A DNA stretch of 64,000 nt from the NCBI GenBank assembly GCA_945870185.1, contig CAMBRK010000012.1:19876-83875 (forward strand), read 5' to 3'. Every line of letters begins with the position of its first letter. Within the stretch, counting starts at the first letter, position 1. The notes below the pieces were generated by a model, which was not told where the DNA came from, searched no databases, and worked only from the letters and a program-made list of their open reading frames with translations. Positions 46,693 through 55,872 of this stretch are shown one piece after another. This stretch comes from Aureispira sp. CCB-QB1 (GTDB lineage: Bacteria > Bacteroidota > Bacteroidia > Chitinophagales > Saprospiraceae). The position numbers were made by a program, and so were the translations under genes.

Positions 46693-46739
46693 ACTAAAAT
46701 ATTTTTTTTCTTATCTTGCACCCTAAACCTTTGCACTAG

Positions 46740-49295
46740 ATGATCCTAGATAAAATTATACAATCATTCACTAACCATCCATCTAAACGATGTATTTTTA
46801 TATTTGATCCTGGATCAGAACATACCGAAGATTTGAATAACTTACCATCAGGATATGTTTTGATTCATACAGAAGGCAACTATTTTGAAACAAAAATTTT
46901 AATTACCCAACTACTCAATGACACCACCGACAGATTGATCATATATCATCCTAGTTCCAGACCCGATGATAAAGACATCATGATGTACCCACTATTAGGT
47001 CTATTAGTCAGTAATTTGGAGCTAAGACTAGATGAAGTAGCACATTTTATGGAATCATATCAGCTTAGACCAGATGCGAGACCTTTGGTCCAAAAGTGGA
47101 TGCCATTTTTGCACAAGACCAATCAAAAAAAATTAGCCAAGATTCTAAATTCCGATGATTTTACTGAAATTAACTTACATAAGGGATTAATCTCTATAGC
47201 ATTAGACTTCAATACGGTAGTGGATAAAGAAGAAATCTTAATGAAATATCTATCATTGGGTTTGGACACTAATAAGCTTAATAAAAGTGTTCAGAAAATA
47301 CAGTCTATGGAGCTGTCAGATGTTTTATTCAAGTGGCTGAAAGAAATCTTTGATATTTCAGTCGATAGATTAGACATACCTACGGTAAAAAAAATCATCT
47401 TATCCACCAAGTATAATATGATCACAAATGATATCACATCATTGTCCACGTATGACACCTACAGGGCGTTAAAAATCCAACAACCTTCGATTCTCACTAG
47501 ATTGCAAACATTTTTTACGGCTTGGTTAGATAACAATGCGTACCACCAAGATATAGAGTCTCTTTTCAGCTCTATTGGGGCAGACATCCATGATTTAGAC
47601 ATCATTGATTGGTATGGATATGACCATCAATATTACTTTTACACGGGTGCGATGGTAGAAAGAATCATACAAAAACAGATGAGTGATCTCACCATTTATG
47701 TCACCAAAGACAAGCATGCTAATAAGCTTAAAAGATACTTCAAAGATGAATCGTCACTTTATCCATATCCTGAGTTACAAAAAATGGTTGGCGTACTCAA
47801 CCAAATATATGATTTACTAACTTCAATAGCTGCCAATAAATACTTTTTGATTTCAGAACCATCTGATATACTCCACAAGTATGAGACCGATGATTATTTA
47901 ATTGATACTTACTATCGCCACATTATTGTTAAATACAGTGCCCTGGACGAAACCCAAAAATTGGTCGTAAACGAATTATATACAACAGTTCATGACGTCT
48001 ATTATAAGTTTTTAATTGGGCAAAATTCGCATTGGCAGGATAAGATGGATGTGATATCATTTGATTATAGTAAGTTAAACTTCCCAAAACAATACAACTT
48101 TGCCAAGGACAATCTGACAGAACACAAGAGTGCCGTTATCATTTCTGACGCCTTTAGATATGAATTAGCCAAAGAACTAGAGCAAGAACTGCTTAAAGAC
48201 GACAAAACAAAGGTTACTTTAGAAGGTGCCATTGCATCAGTACCATCTTACACCCAAATGGGAATGACCAATTTACTTCCACACAACTCCGTCGAAGTAA
48301 ATTTGACAAATGATAATTTCGTTCTTCAGATCAATAATATACCCACAGCAGCACCCAAAAGGGAAAAAATATTACAACAGTTCAAACAAAATGCAGCGGT
48401 TAGATCATTTAAGGAGATCAATGCAATGAATATCACAGAAGGAAGAGCATTGTTCAACCAATATAAGTTAGTCTACATTTACCACAATCATGTTGATGCC
48501 ACAAGTGATAAACAAGAATTAGAAAATTATACGTTTCAGGCATGTGCCAATGCGATTACCGAATTAAGAGAGTTGGTCAAGAAACTTTATAATTGGAATG
48601 TCTATTACCAATACATCACTGCCGACCATGGCTTTTTATACAACCACAAGGACATGGAAAATTCAGACAAAGAAGACATGCCCAAAACAGGTAAGGTTTA
48701 CTTAGCCGATAGTAGATGCTGCCTGACAGACAACACCAAAAACCATAATACAGGATATTCCTTCCCATTAAGAAATACAACCCAATTAGATACCGATCTG
48801 AGTGTATTGATACCTAAAGCTATCAATCGATTTAGAAGACAAGGGAAGATTGGATTAAGATTTGTACACGGAGGAGCGAGTTTACAGGAATTGGTGGTAC
48901 CCGTACTGAAGTATTACAAGAAAGTAGATCCAGTCAGAAAAAAAGTAGATTTCATCAGGGTAGATAACAATATCAAAATGACAGGATCCTTAAAAATATC
49001 TATTTTACAATCCGAACCAGTTACAGCTGAAACAAGACCAAGAACCGTATTCATTGGACTCTACAACATAGACAACCAGCTCATTTCTAATGAAATAAAG
49101 TTGACGATGGACGTACATGACGCGAGACCATCGGCTAGAACATTTTCAGAAATCCTTGCATTAACAGCTGTGGGTAGTAGATCAGGATTCTGTTATTTGA
49201 GAGCTTACGAAGAAGATGATGACCAACGAATCAACCCTATTGTCATCAATGATAAAATTATTATTCAATCTCTGATGGAAACAGACGAATTCTAA
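46740..49295 (+). CDS. pglZ: BREX-1 phosphatase-like protein PglZ (type A)
   Basis: An 851-aa protein of the alkaline phosphatase superfamily. Metal-site segments are Asp470 in ISDAFRYELA and Asp629-His630 in TADHGFLY. The N-terminal helical region and the C-terminal part match PglZ type A length. PglZ is essential for type 1 BREX methylation and exclusion; its substrate is not settled. It is separated from pglX by about 5.8 kb of inserted cargo and probably has its own promoter (a weak TATCTTGC at 46712-46719). The next gene starts 16 bases after its stop. Confidence 0.9.
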   Translation: MILDKIIQSFTNHPSKRCIFIFDPGSEHTEDLNNLPSGYVLIHTEGNYFETKILITQLLNDTTDRLIIYHPSSRPDDKDIMMYPLLGLLVSNLELRLDEVAHFMESYQLRPDARPLVQKWMPFLHKTNQKKLAKILNSDDFTEINLHKGLISIALDFNTVVDKEEILMKYLSLGLDTNKLNKSVQKIQSMELSDVLFKWLKEIFDISVDRLDIPTVKKIILSTKYNMITNDITSLSTYDTYRALKIQQPSILTRLQTFFTAWLDNNAYHQDIESLFSSIGADIHDLDIIDWYGYDHQYYFYTGAMVERIIQKQMSDLTIYVTKDKHANKLKRYFKDESSLYPYPELQKMVGVLNQIYDLLTSIAANKYFLISEPSDILHKYETDDYLIDTYYRHIIVKYSALDETQKLVVNELYTTVHDVYYKFLIGQNSHWQDKMDVISFDYSKLNFPKQYNFAKDNLTEHKSAVIISDAFRYELAKELEQELLKDDKTKVTLEGAIASVPSYTQMGMTNLLPHNSVEVNLTNDNFVLQINNIPTAAPKREKILQQFKQNAAVRSFKEINAMNITEGRALFNQYKLVYIYHNHVDATSDKQELENYTFQACANAITELRELVKKLYNWNVYYQYITADHGFLYNHKDMENSDKEDMPKTGKVYLADSRCCLTDNTKNHNTGYSFPLRNTTQLDTDLSVLIPKAINRFRRQGKIGLRFVHGGASLQELVVPVLKYYKKVDPVRKKVDFIRVDNNIKMTGSLKISILQSEPVTAETRPRTVFIGLYNIDNQLISNEIKLTMDVHDARPSARTFSEILALTAVGSRSGFCYLRAYEEDDDQRINPIVINDKIIIQSLMETDEF

Positions 49296-49311
49296 ACTAA
49301 CAAAATTGATT

Positions 49312-50154
49312 ATGAAAACATTTATTTACCCTGATGCCTTAGAGGTATTTGAAATCCTCCAGCCCTTGGAGACTGAATTAAGTGGAAATAAGAGAAGCAT
49401 TAAATCATGGATTGAAAAAAGCAAAATTAATATTCTTTCAAATAGGAATTATATTAATGTTTCATCTGAAGAAAGTAAACTGCAAGTATTTAAGATACTT
49501 ATTGCAGATTTCCTTATGAGAGCGATGAAAGGTGAAAGGGGATCACCAATTAGACAAGCACTTAATAACGGAATCAATTCATTTACCGATCTGAAATATG
49601 AAAATATTTTACTTACACTCAAGGAAAGTCAATATAGGTGGGGACCAGAAAGAGGAGCAGCAACAATAATGCAAGTCATAAAGATTATTGAAGAAAAGTA
49701 TAACTGGGATTGGAGTAAATACTTTCAATTAGTTGATAACAATGGATATAATAATTTTGCAGACGATCCATTTTTAGAAGTATCAAATATTGCTTTTAAA
49801 GTTAGAGATTTAGGTCTCTCTAATTTTAGCAATCAGTATGCAGCATTTGATCTACATGTGGTAAGAATAACTTTTCGACTAGGTTTAATTGCTCATGGTT
49901 ATGACTTATTCCCAAACAATCAAATTGAAATTGGATCAAACCCTTCGAATCCAAAGCAATACTTATTCTTACACAAGTTGTTTATGAAGTTTTATGAAAA
50001 TTCTAATTACAAAATTACACCACTAGATATGGATCGTACTTTATGGCATTTTGGTCGTACCATCTGTAAAGTCGAACCATTGTGTCATTTTTGTCCTTTA
50101 AATAATATTTGTCCATCTTATAAACCAAAACTATCTCATGAGTTTACAAAGTAA
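49312..50154 (+). CDS. HhH-GPD-type DNA glycosylase-like protein with Fe-S cysteine cluster
   Basis: 280 aa from the ATG at 49312; a TTG at 49306 is also in frame. Two features point to the endonuclease III/MutY/Ogg superfamily. The first is a FDLHVVRITFRLGL segment, in which Asp180, His182 and Arg185 match the D-x-HV-x-R block that carries the catalytic Asp. The second is a C-terminal cysteine cluster Cys252-X5-Cys258-X2-Cys261-X5-Cys267, like the 4Fe-4S loop of EndoIII (normally X6-X2-X5). A Lys (163) lies 17 residues before Asp180, near the position of the EndoIII Schiff-base Lys. The hairpin itself (LPGVG-like) is degenerate. It overlaps brxL by 17 bases, so it is part of the BREX transcript. 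Confidence 0.72.
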   Translation: MKTFIYPDALEVFEILQPLETELSGNKRSIKSWIEKSKINILSNRNYINVSSEESKLQVFKILIADFLMRAMKGERGSPIRQALNNGINSFTDLKYENILLTLKESQYRWGPERGAATIMQVIKIIEEKYNWDWSKYFQLVDNNGYNNFADDPFLEVSNIAFKVRDLGLSNFSNQYAAFDLHVVRITFRLGLIAHGYDLFPNNQIEIGSNPSNPKQYLFLHKLFMKFYENSNYKITPLDMDRTLWHFGRTICKVEPLCHFCPLNNICPSYKPKLSHEFTK

Positions 50155-52147
50155 AATATCCATCCTATATGAAGGCAAGGTAGTCAAAAAAAGCCTGGCT
50201 AAATCGATTAAGACAAATGCAATCGTACCCACCTATGTGCTAGAATATTTATTGGGCCAGCATTGTGCAAGTTTTGATGAAGATATTGTACGTGATGGTT
50301 TAGAAAAAGTAAAAACGATCATAGCCAATAACTATGTCAATCGGGACGAAGCAGAGCTGATCAAATCCAATATAAGAGAAGGAAAAGTATCTCGGATAAT
50401 TGATAAAATAGAAGGAAAACTCAATGATAAAAGAGATAGATACGAAGTCACTTTTACAAACTTAGGCATTAAAAACATACCTTTGAATTCAGAGATTATA
50501 GCACATCACCCAAAACTGTTGACAGGAGGTGTTTGGGCTATTATCAGTATTAATTATCTCCATCAAGAAGGCGGTGATAGCCCTTGGATAATAGATCAAA
50601 TAAAGCCAATACAAATTTCTAATGTAGATATTCCCGAATTTATTACACTCCGTAAAGAATTCACTACAGAAGAATGGAAACAACTTTTGCTTCAAACGCT
50701 AGGACTAAATCCCGACCAGTTTTCATCACAACAAGCATTGATGCAGTTTGCCAGATTGATTCCATTCTGTGAACGGAATTTTAATCTGATCGAATTAGGT
50801 CCCAAAGGTACCGGCAAATCCCACGTCTATTCAGAGTTTTCACCACATGGTATTTTGATATCAGGGGGAGAAGTCACCACTGCAAAACTTTTTGTCAATA
50901 ATGCATCCAATACCATTGGTTTGGTAGGTGTGTGGGATACAGTTGCCTTTGACGAATTTGCAGGAAAAGACAAAAAAGTATCCAAAGACCTAGTGGATAT
51001 CATGAAAAATTACATGGCCAACAAAAGCTTTTCTAGAGGCAAAGATTCCATAGGTGCTGAAGGGTCTATGGTATTTGTAGGTAATACAAAACACAGCGTG
51101 CCATATATGATGAAACACGCAGACTTGTTTGAACCATTACCCGCTTCGTACTATGATTCTGCCTTTTTGGACAGAATACACTTTTACCTTCCGGGTTGGC
51201 GTGTGGACATCATCAGAAGCGATATGTTTACAGATGGATACGGTTTCATTGTAGATTATTATGCGGAAATATTGCACCATCTTAGGACCAAAGATTATTC
51301 CGGTCTTTTAGACAAACATTTCGTTTTAGATCATTCCTTAACCACAAGGGACAAAACAGCCATTCTAAAAACATTTGGTGGTTTGATGAAAATATTATAT
51401 CCACACCAGGTATATACAGAAGAAGAAGCAAAAGAGATACTTGACTTTGCAATCGAAGGTCGTCGCAGAGTTAAAATACAGCTTCAAAAAATGGATGAAA
51501 CATTCAGAGAAGTGGACACAAATTTTAGGTACATGCAAGGTACTAAATCAGTGGAAATAGTGACATTAGAAGAAATCGAATATAACCTAGCTAATAAAAC
51601 AGAAGAGACACCTGAGCCAGGAACATCTACCTCTAGCCAAATCCAAACAGGTTCTGAAGTAAAATTGGAAGAAACGTCACAATTCATTAAAGATGGGCAA
51701 ACAGGCATAAGTTTCAAAAATCTCTTTTGGTCATATCTAAAGGGGAGTAAAGAAATACATATCACAGACCCTTATATTGTGAAGTTTTACCAAGTTAAAA
51801 ACTTGTATGAGTTCATCCAGATGATTTATGATAATAAGCCAATAGATGAAGATGTGGTGATTAAACTCTTTACAAAAGAAGACAAATCAGACATCAATCA
51901 AGAAGCTCAATTGATCCAGCTCCAAAGCAGTCTAGATGGTACAGGCATAGATTTCCACTATGATTTAAACCTTGGTACTACATCACACGAACGTTTTATT
52001 GATTCAGACCTTGGTTGGACCATCATATTAGGTAGAGGGTTAGATATATTCCAGCTGCACGATTTCAAAAACCCATTTAACCTTGCCAATAATATCCAAG
52101 AAAAAAGAATGTGTAAAGAATTTAATGTTACGTATAAAAAGAGATAG
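50138..52147 (+). CDS. brxL: BREX Lon-like AAA+ protein BrxL
   Basis: A 669-aa AAA+ protein: Walker A GPKGTGKSH with Lys227, Walker B-like WDTVAFDEFAG, and sensor-like VFVGNTKH. A Lon-related C-terminal part follows a low-complexity linker (about 485-520). BrxL is the last core gene of type 1 BREX, forms ring assemblies on DNA and is required for phage exclusion in several systems. It starts inside the end of the glycosylase-like gene. The region downstream holds a palindromic cluster and then the arsenic operon. Confidence 0.9.
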   Translation: MSLQSKISILYEGKVVKKSLAKSIKTNAIVPTYVLEYLLGQHCASFDEDIVRDGLEKVKTIIANNYVNRDEAELIKSNIREGKVSRIIDKIEGKLNDKRDRYEVTFTNLGIKNIPLNSEIIAHHPKLLTGGVWAIISINYLHQEGGDSPWIIDQIKPIQISNVDIPEFITLRKEFTTEEWKQLLLQTLGLNPDQFSSQQALMQFARLIPFCERNFNLIELGPKGTGKSHVYSEFSPHGILISGGEVTTAKLFVNNASNTIGLVGVWDTVAFDEFAGKDKKVSKDLVDIMKNYMANKSFSRGKDSIGAEGSMVFVGNTKHSVPYMMKHADLFEPLPASYYDSAFLDRIHFYLPGWRVDIIRSDMFTDGYGFIVDYYAEILHHLRTKDYSGLLDKHFVLDHSLTTRDKTAILKTFGGLMKILYPHQVYTEEEAKEILDFAIEGRRRVKIQLQKMDETFREVDTNFRYMQGTKSVEIVTLEEIEYNLANKTEETPEPGTSTSSQIQTGSEVKLEETSQFIKDGQTGISFKNLFWSYLKGSKEIHITDPYIVKFYQVKNLYEFIQMIYDNKPIDEDVVIKLFTKEDKSDINQEAQLIQLQSSLDGTGIDFHYDLNLGTTSHERFIDSDLGWTIILGRGLDIFQLHDFKNPFNLANNIQEKRMCKEFNVTYKKR

Positions 52148-52488
52148 TCCTTTTGGATATTTAAAATATTATGAATATACGTTCAAATTATAAAGAGATA
52201 ACATATTACAATATTACTCAACTTGGATTAGATACCAAATCTAGAAAAAGTCAAGTAAATATTTACTCAGATTCTGCCCATTGCCTATAATGTCTAGCTG
52301 TAGCATGATTCATTTTACATTTTAATGGGTACCGAAATTCATTTCGTTAAAAACGCAATCTATCATTCCATATTGGAATTACAAACTTGTTTGCAAGCTT
52401 CACTTTTGATTATAGACGTTTACACCTTCGTTACCGTATTTTAGCAGTCTCTCTCTCCCATCATTTACCCATCTTCCTATAAAATTCC
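52148..52488. repeat. Spacer at the right edge of the BREX island with short palindromes
   Basis: No gene. CGAAAT-TC-ATTTCG (52333-52346), ATTCCA-TAT-TGGAAT (52365-52379) and CTTG/CAAG (52386-52397) follow one another. They have the same build as the modules inside the island (short perfect arms, loops of 2-4 bases), though the sequences differ. The arsenic promoter begins right after. Confidence 0.5.
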
Positions 52489-52533
52489 TTCGTAAAACAA
52501 CGAACAATAAAAAACATTTCGTACTTTTGCGAA
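52489..52533 (+). promoter_or_regulatory. arsR promoter with paired ArsR operator sites
   Basis: Two TTCG-N8-CGAA palindromes, at 52489-52504 and 52518-52533, lie 29 bp apart. The second overlaps the -7 box TACTTTTG (52522-52529). A regulator bound there would block RNA polymerase. The same pair occurs upstream of the second arsenic operon. Confidence 0.65.
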
Positions 52534-52546
52534 TAAATACTCAAAT

Positions 52547-52894
52547 ATGACATCCACAACCAAAAAATATACAGAACGACAAGAGCAAATCGCCACTTTT
52601 GCCAATGCATTGGGCCATCCGGTAAGGGTAGCCATCTTGGAGTTGCTCGCATCCCAATCCTGCTGTTATCATGGCGACCTATCTGATGAGTTACCAATAG
52701 CCAACAGTACACTTTCACAACATCTCAAGGTACTAAAAGACGCAGGACTGATCCAGGGAGAAATCAATCCACCAAAAACGAAATATTGTATCAATAGACA
52801 GAATTATGCAGTAGCGTCAGAAATATTTGCAAGTTTTTTTGCAAATAGTCTGGATACAGAATTTACAAAAGATGGTATTTTACTTTGTTCATAA
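52547..52894 (+). CDS. arsR: ArsR-family arsenic-responsive repressor
   Basis: A 115-aa winged-helix protein with the ArsR pattern: GHPVRVAILELLA, then helix-turn-helix ANSTLSQHLKVLKDAGLI and wing NPPKTKYCINR. A vicinal Cys39-Cys40 pair in SCCYHGDL is a candidate arsenite site, at the position where E. coli-type ArsR carries its Cys. Binding of arsenite would release the operator. It is the first gene of the acr3 operon. Paired palindromes at both arsenic promoters suggest that it controls both. Confidence 0.88.
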   Translation: MTSTTKKYTERQEQIATFANALGHPVRVAILELLASQSCCYHGDLSDELPIANSTLSQHLKVLKDAGLIQGEINPPKTKYCINRQNYAVASEIFASFFANSLDTEFTKDGILLCS

Positions 52895-52931
52895 CGTAAG
52901 TACCAATGATTAAAAATCAAAACAAACATAT

Positions 52932-53960
52932 ATGCAAGTTAAATTAAAATTTTTAGATCGCTTTCTTACTTTATGGATATTTTTAGCCATGTTTCTGGGT
53001 GTGGGATTGGGTTATTTTTTTCCATCTATAGCTAGTTTTACTGATTCACTTTCTGTCGGTACTACCAATATCCCATTGGCTATTGGATTGATTCTGATGA
53101 TGTACCCACCTTTGGCAAAAGTCGATTATTCATTATTGCCAAAGGCATTTGAAGACAAAAAACTAATGACACTTTCTCTGTTTTTAAACTGGATTATCGG
53201 ACCTATTCTGATGTTTGGTTTAGCCATCCTATTTTTGAGAGACCAGCCAGAATACATGGTTGGATTGATATTGATCGGACTGGCGAGATGTATTGCGATG
53301 GTTATTGTTTGGAATGATTTAGCTGGTGGCAATAGAGAATATGGAGCATTATTGATCGCTTTAAACAGTGTTTTTCAGGTACTCACATATAGCTTTTATG
53401 CATGGTTATTTATCAATGTATTGCCTGCATATTTCGGATTGGAAGGATTCAATATCCATGTACCTATGGGCGAAGTGGCAGTAAGTGTATTGATATATTT
53501 AGGTATTCCATTTGCAGCTGGTTTTCTGAGCAGATATTTTTTAATCAAGTCAAAAGGCAAAGATTGGTACAATAGGAAGTTCATACCTACCATTTCACCT
53601 ATCACTTTGTACGCATTATTATTTACCATCGTAGTGATGTTCAGTCTGAAAGGCGACAAAATCCTGGAATTACCGTTAGATGTGCTTACTATAGCGGTGC
53701 CATTAGTGATCTACTTTGTACTCATGTTTTTCATCAGCTTTTTTATAGGCAAATCTATGGGTATTCCCTATGACAAAAATGCGTCTGTTGCCTTCACTGC
53801 CACGGGCAATAATTTTGAACTAGCCATAGCTGTTGCCATTGCAGTATTTGGGATAGCATCACCGCAAGCATTTACCGGCGTAATAGGGCCACTAGTTGAA
53901 GTCCCTGTTCTGATATTACTAGTGAGAGCAAGTTTGTGGTTAAAAAAGAAATATTATTAA
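52932..53960 (+). CDS. acr3: ACR3-family arsenite efflux permease
   Basis: A 342-aa membrane protein with about ten hydrophobic segments. The family motif [19 protein letters not shown] (about residues 116-134) contains the conserved Cys. The last membrane segments ([15 protein letters not shown]) also match ACR3. It exports arsenite from the cytoplasm by proton motive force. It lies 37 bases after arsR and precedes the reductase gene, so the three form a standard arsenic resistance operon. Confidence 0.92.
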   Translation: MQVKLKFLDRFLTLWIFLAMFLGVGLGYFFPSIASFTDSLSVGTTNIPLAIGLILMMYPPLAKVDYSLLPKAFEDKKLMTLSLFLNWIIGPILMFGLAILFLRDQPEYMVGLILIGLARCIAMVIVWNDLAGGNREYGALLIALNSVFQVLTYSFYAWLFINVLPAYFGLEGFNIHVPMGEVAVSVLIYLGIPFAAGFLSRYFLIKSKGKDWYNRKFIPTISPITLYALLFTIVVMFSLKGDKILELPLDVLTIAVPLVIYFVLMFFISFFIGKSMGIPYDKNASVAFTATGNNFELAIAVAIAVFGIASPQAFTGVIGPLVEVPVLILLVRASLWLKKKYY

Positions 53961-54021
53961 TGTACATCAGGCCTTAGTCACCTGAATCAACTGATTTGTA
54001 AAAATATAAACAACACATAAA

Positions 54022-54645
54022 ATGAACCAAAATTTATTATCCATTATAGATACTTTTTCAGCTGCCAATATCTCACCTGAGCGAAAAGCACTCTTAGCTG
54101 ATCTAATTGAATATATAAAAGATAAACGGTCAAAACAAAAAACCATTCGTCTCAACTTTATATGCACACACAACTCTCGGCGTAGCCATTTATCACAAAT
54201 CTGGGCGCAAACGATGGCATTTCATTTTGGTATCCAATATGTATTTTGTTACTCAGGCGGCACAGAAGCTACAGCTATGTTTCCCAAAATAGCGGAGACT
54301 TTATCTAATCAGGGATTTGACATTTTAAAATTATCAGAGACAACCAATCCTGTCTATGCTATCAAATATTCCCCAAACGAACATCCGATCATATGTTTTT
54401 CCAAAGAATACAACCACGCTTTTAACCCTAACAACAAATATGGTGCAGTGGTCACTTGCAACTCTGCTGATGAAGCATGTCCAATTGTGTTCGGAGCTGA
54501 AGCCAGATTTCCTGTCAAGTATGATGATCCCAAAGCATTTGATAATACTGATTTCATGGATGAGAAATACCAGGAACGAAGTTTGCAAATAGGAGAAGAA
54601 ATGTGGTATGTATTTTCACAAGTATTATTGAATCCTATATTATAA
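54022..54645 (+). CDS. arsC: Arsenate reductase of the low-molecular-weight phosphatase type
   Basis: A 207-aa protein with the PTP-loop CTHNSRRS, in which Cys48 and Arg54 make the CX5R motif. A roughly 40-residue N-terminal helical extension precedes it, as in many Bacteroidota members annotated as protein-tyrosine-phosphatase/arsenate reductase. It reduces arsenate to arsenite with thiols, feeding the ACR3 pump encoded just upstream. It ends seven bases before the metallophosphoesterase gene. Confidence 0.85.
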   Translation: MNQNLLSIIDTFSAANISPERKALLADLIEYIKDKRSKQKTIRLNFICTHNSRRSHLSQIWAQTMAFHFGIQYVFCYSGGTEATAMFPKIAETLSNQGFDILKLSETTNPVYAIKYSPNEHPIICFSKEYNHAFNPNNKYGAVVTCNSADEACPIVFGAEARFPVKYDDPKAFDNTDFMDEKYQERSLQIGEEMWYVFSQVLLNPIL

Positions 54646-54652
54646 AAAACCT

Positions 54653-55426
54653 ATGAGAATAGTTTTTTTTAGTGACATCCATGCCAATCTACCTGCCTTA
54701 GAGTCGTTTTTTGCAGAGATGGATATTGTAAAACCTGACATGATATATTGCCTCGGTGATTTGGTAGGATACAATGTTTGGCCAAATGAAGTAGTCAATG
54801 AAATCAGGAAGAGAAGGATACCAACAATAGCAGGCAACCACGATGAAAGTATAGGCAATAAAATAAGGTCATCCTTTACCATGCGAGAGCTTGACAGCAA
54901 AATGAGCATTGGTGCAAAATCAAATTATATTACCAATCATTTGGTAGATGATGATGAAAGAAATTATCTCGCGACATTACCCTCACACATTCGATTATCG
55001 TATAAGGTCCGAGATGAGCATATAAATATTTTAATGGTACACGGTAGTCCTTATGACATTAGCGAATATCTTTTAGAAAATCGTGACGAAGATGAAATGT
55101 TGCAAATATTTGAAGATACCAAGACCGATTTATTATTTTTCGGACATACACACAAACCATATCATAGGGTCATTACAGTAACGACTGACAATGTACCTGC
55201 GTATCGACATGCCATCAATGTAGGGTCTGTGGGCAAGCCAAAAGATGGCAATCCTCATGGAAGTTATGCTTTACTCACGATTACAGAAACTACCTCCATG
55301 TTTATAAAAGAAAGTATCAATATCCAAATCAAACGATTTAGTTATGATGTATCAAAGGCTGCTACCCACATAGAGCAAAGCAACTTTCCTAATGAATTCG
55401 CTGACATGTTGCGCAAAGCATATTAA
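54653..55426 (+). CDS. Metallophosphoesterase of the YfcE/MJ0936 type
   Basis: A 257-aa calcineurin-like phosphoesterase. All family blocks are visible: DIHAN near the N-terminus, GDLVGYN, GNHDE, VHGSP and FGHTHKP. A C-terminal extension of about 40 residues follows. These enzymes hydrolyse phosphodiesters or phosphomonoesters with two metal ions. It starts seven bases after arsC and probably belongs to the same transcript. The link to arsenic metabolism is unclear. Confidence 0.82.
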   Translation: MRIVFFSDIHANLPALESFFAEMDIVKPDMIYCLGDLVGYNVWPNEVVNEIRKRRIPTIAGNHDESIGNKIRSSFTMRELDSKMSIGAKSNYITNHLVDDDERNYLATLPSHIRLSYKVRDEHINILMVHGSPYDISEYLLENRDEDEMLQIFEDTKTDLLFFGHTHKPYHRVITVTTDNVPAYRHAINVGSVGKPKDGNPHGSYALLTITETTSMFIKESINIQIKRFSYDVSKAATHIEQSNFPNEFADMLRKAY

Positions 55427-55558
55427 AATAGCCAATAGTGTATAATTAATAGCCATTTGATTATGAGATGTGTCCTGATTGAGATTGTTTTGCTTATCTA
55501 TTCTACCTATCGAAATCCTATATGATCTACATCATTGTTAAGAAAACCATAAATCATG

Positions 55559-55602
55559 TTCGTAATTATGCGAATGATGGTTATTGTTCGTACATTTGCG
55601 AA
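55559..55602 (+). promoter_or_regulatory. Second arsenic promoter with paired ArsR operator sites
   Basis: Two TTCG-N8-CGAA palindromes (55559-55574 and 55587-55602) lie 28 bp apart. The second contains the -7 box TACATTTG (55591-55598). Layout and sequence match the arsR promoter, although ArsR is encoded only there. Confidence 0.65.
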
Positions 55603-55622
55603 TAATTAAATATTAACTTATC

Positions 55623-55859
55623 ATGTTAGACATAAAAATACTCGGACCTGGTTGTCCTAAATGTAAGACCACTTACAACAATACTCTCGAAGCAGTAAAA
55701 CAACTGGGCATAGAAGCCAATATAACTAAGGTAGAAGACATCATGGAAATCATGAAATACAATGTACTATCCACGCCTGTACTCATGATCAATGAAGTGG
55801 CAAAGATAAAAGGACGGACCGCTGAAGTGTCTGAAATTAAATCACTGTTAACGGCATAA
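55623..55859 (+). CDS. Small thioredoxin-fold protein (TM0996/MTH895 type)
   Basis: A 78-aa thioredoxin-fold protein with the active-site Cys10-Pro-Lys-Cys13 in GPGCPKC and a cis-Pro region (STPVLMINE). There is no signal peptide, so it should be cytoplasmic. It is the first gene of the second arsenic operon and precedes a related protein. Such small redoxins often stand next to arsenic genes in Bacteroidota and may supply electrons or bind thiophilic metal. Confidence 0.8.
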   Translation: MLDIKILGPGCPKCKTTYNNTLEAVKQLGIEANITKVEDIMEIMKYNVLSTPVLMINEVAKIKGRTAEVSEIKSLLTA

Positions 55860-55872
55860 AGTTAGTGGGGAT

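Noticed and set aside
49306..49311. TTG at 49306 as the start of the glycosylase-like gene.
   Set aside because: An ATG follows two codons later and gives the same protein less two residues.
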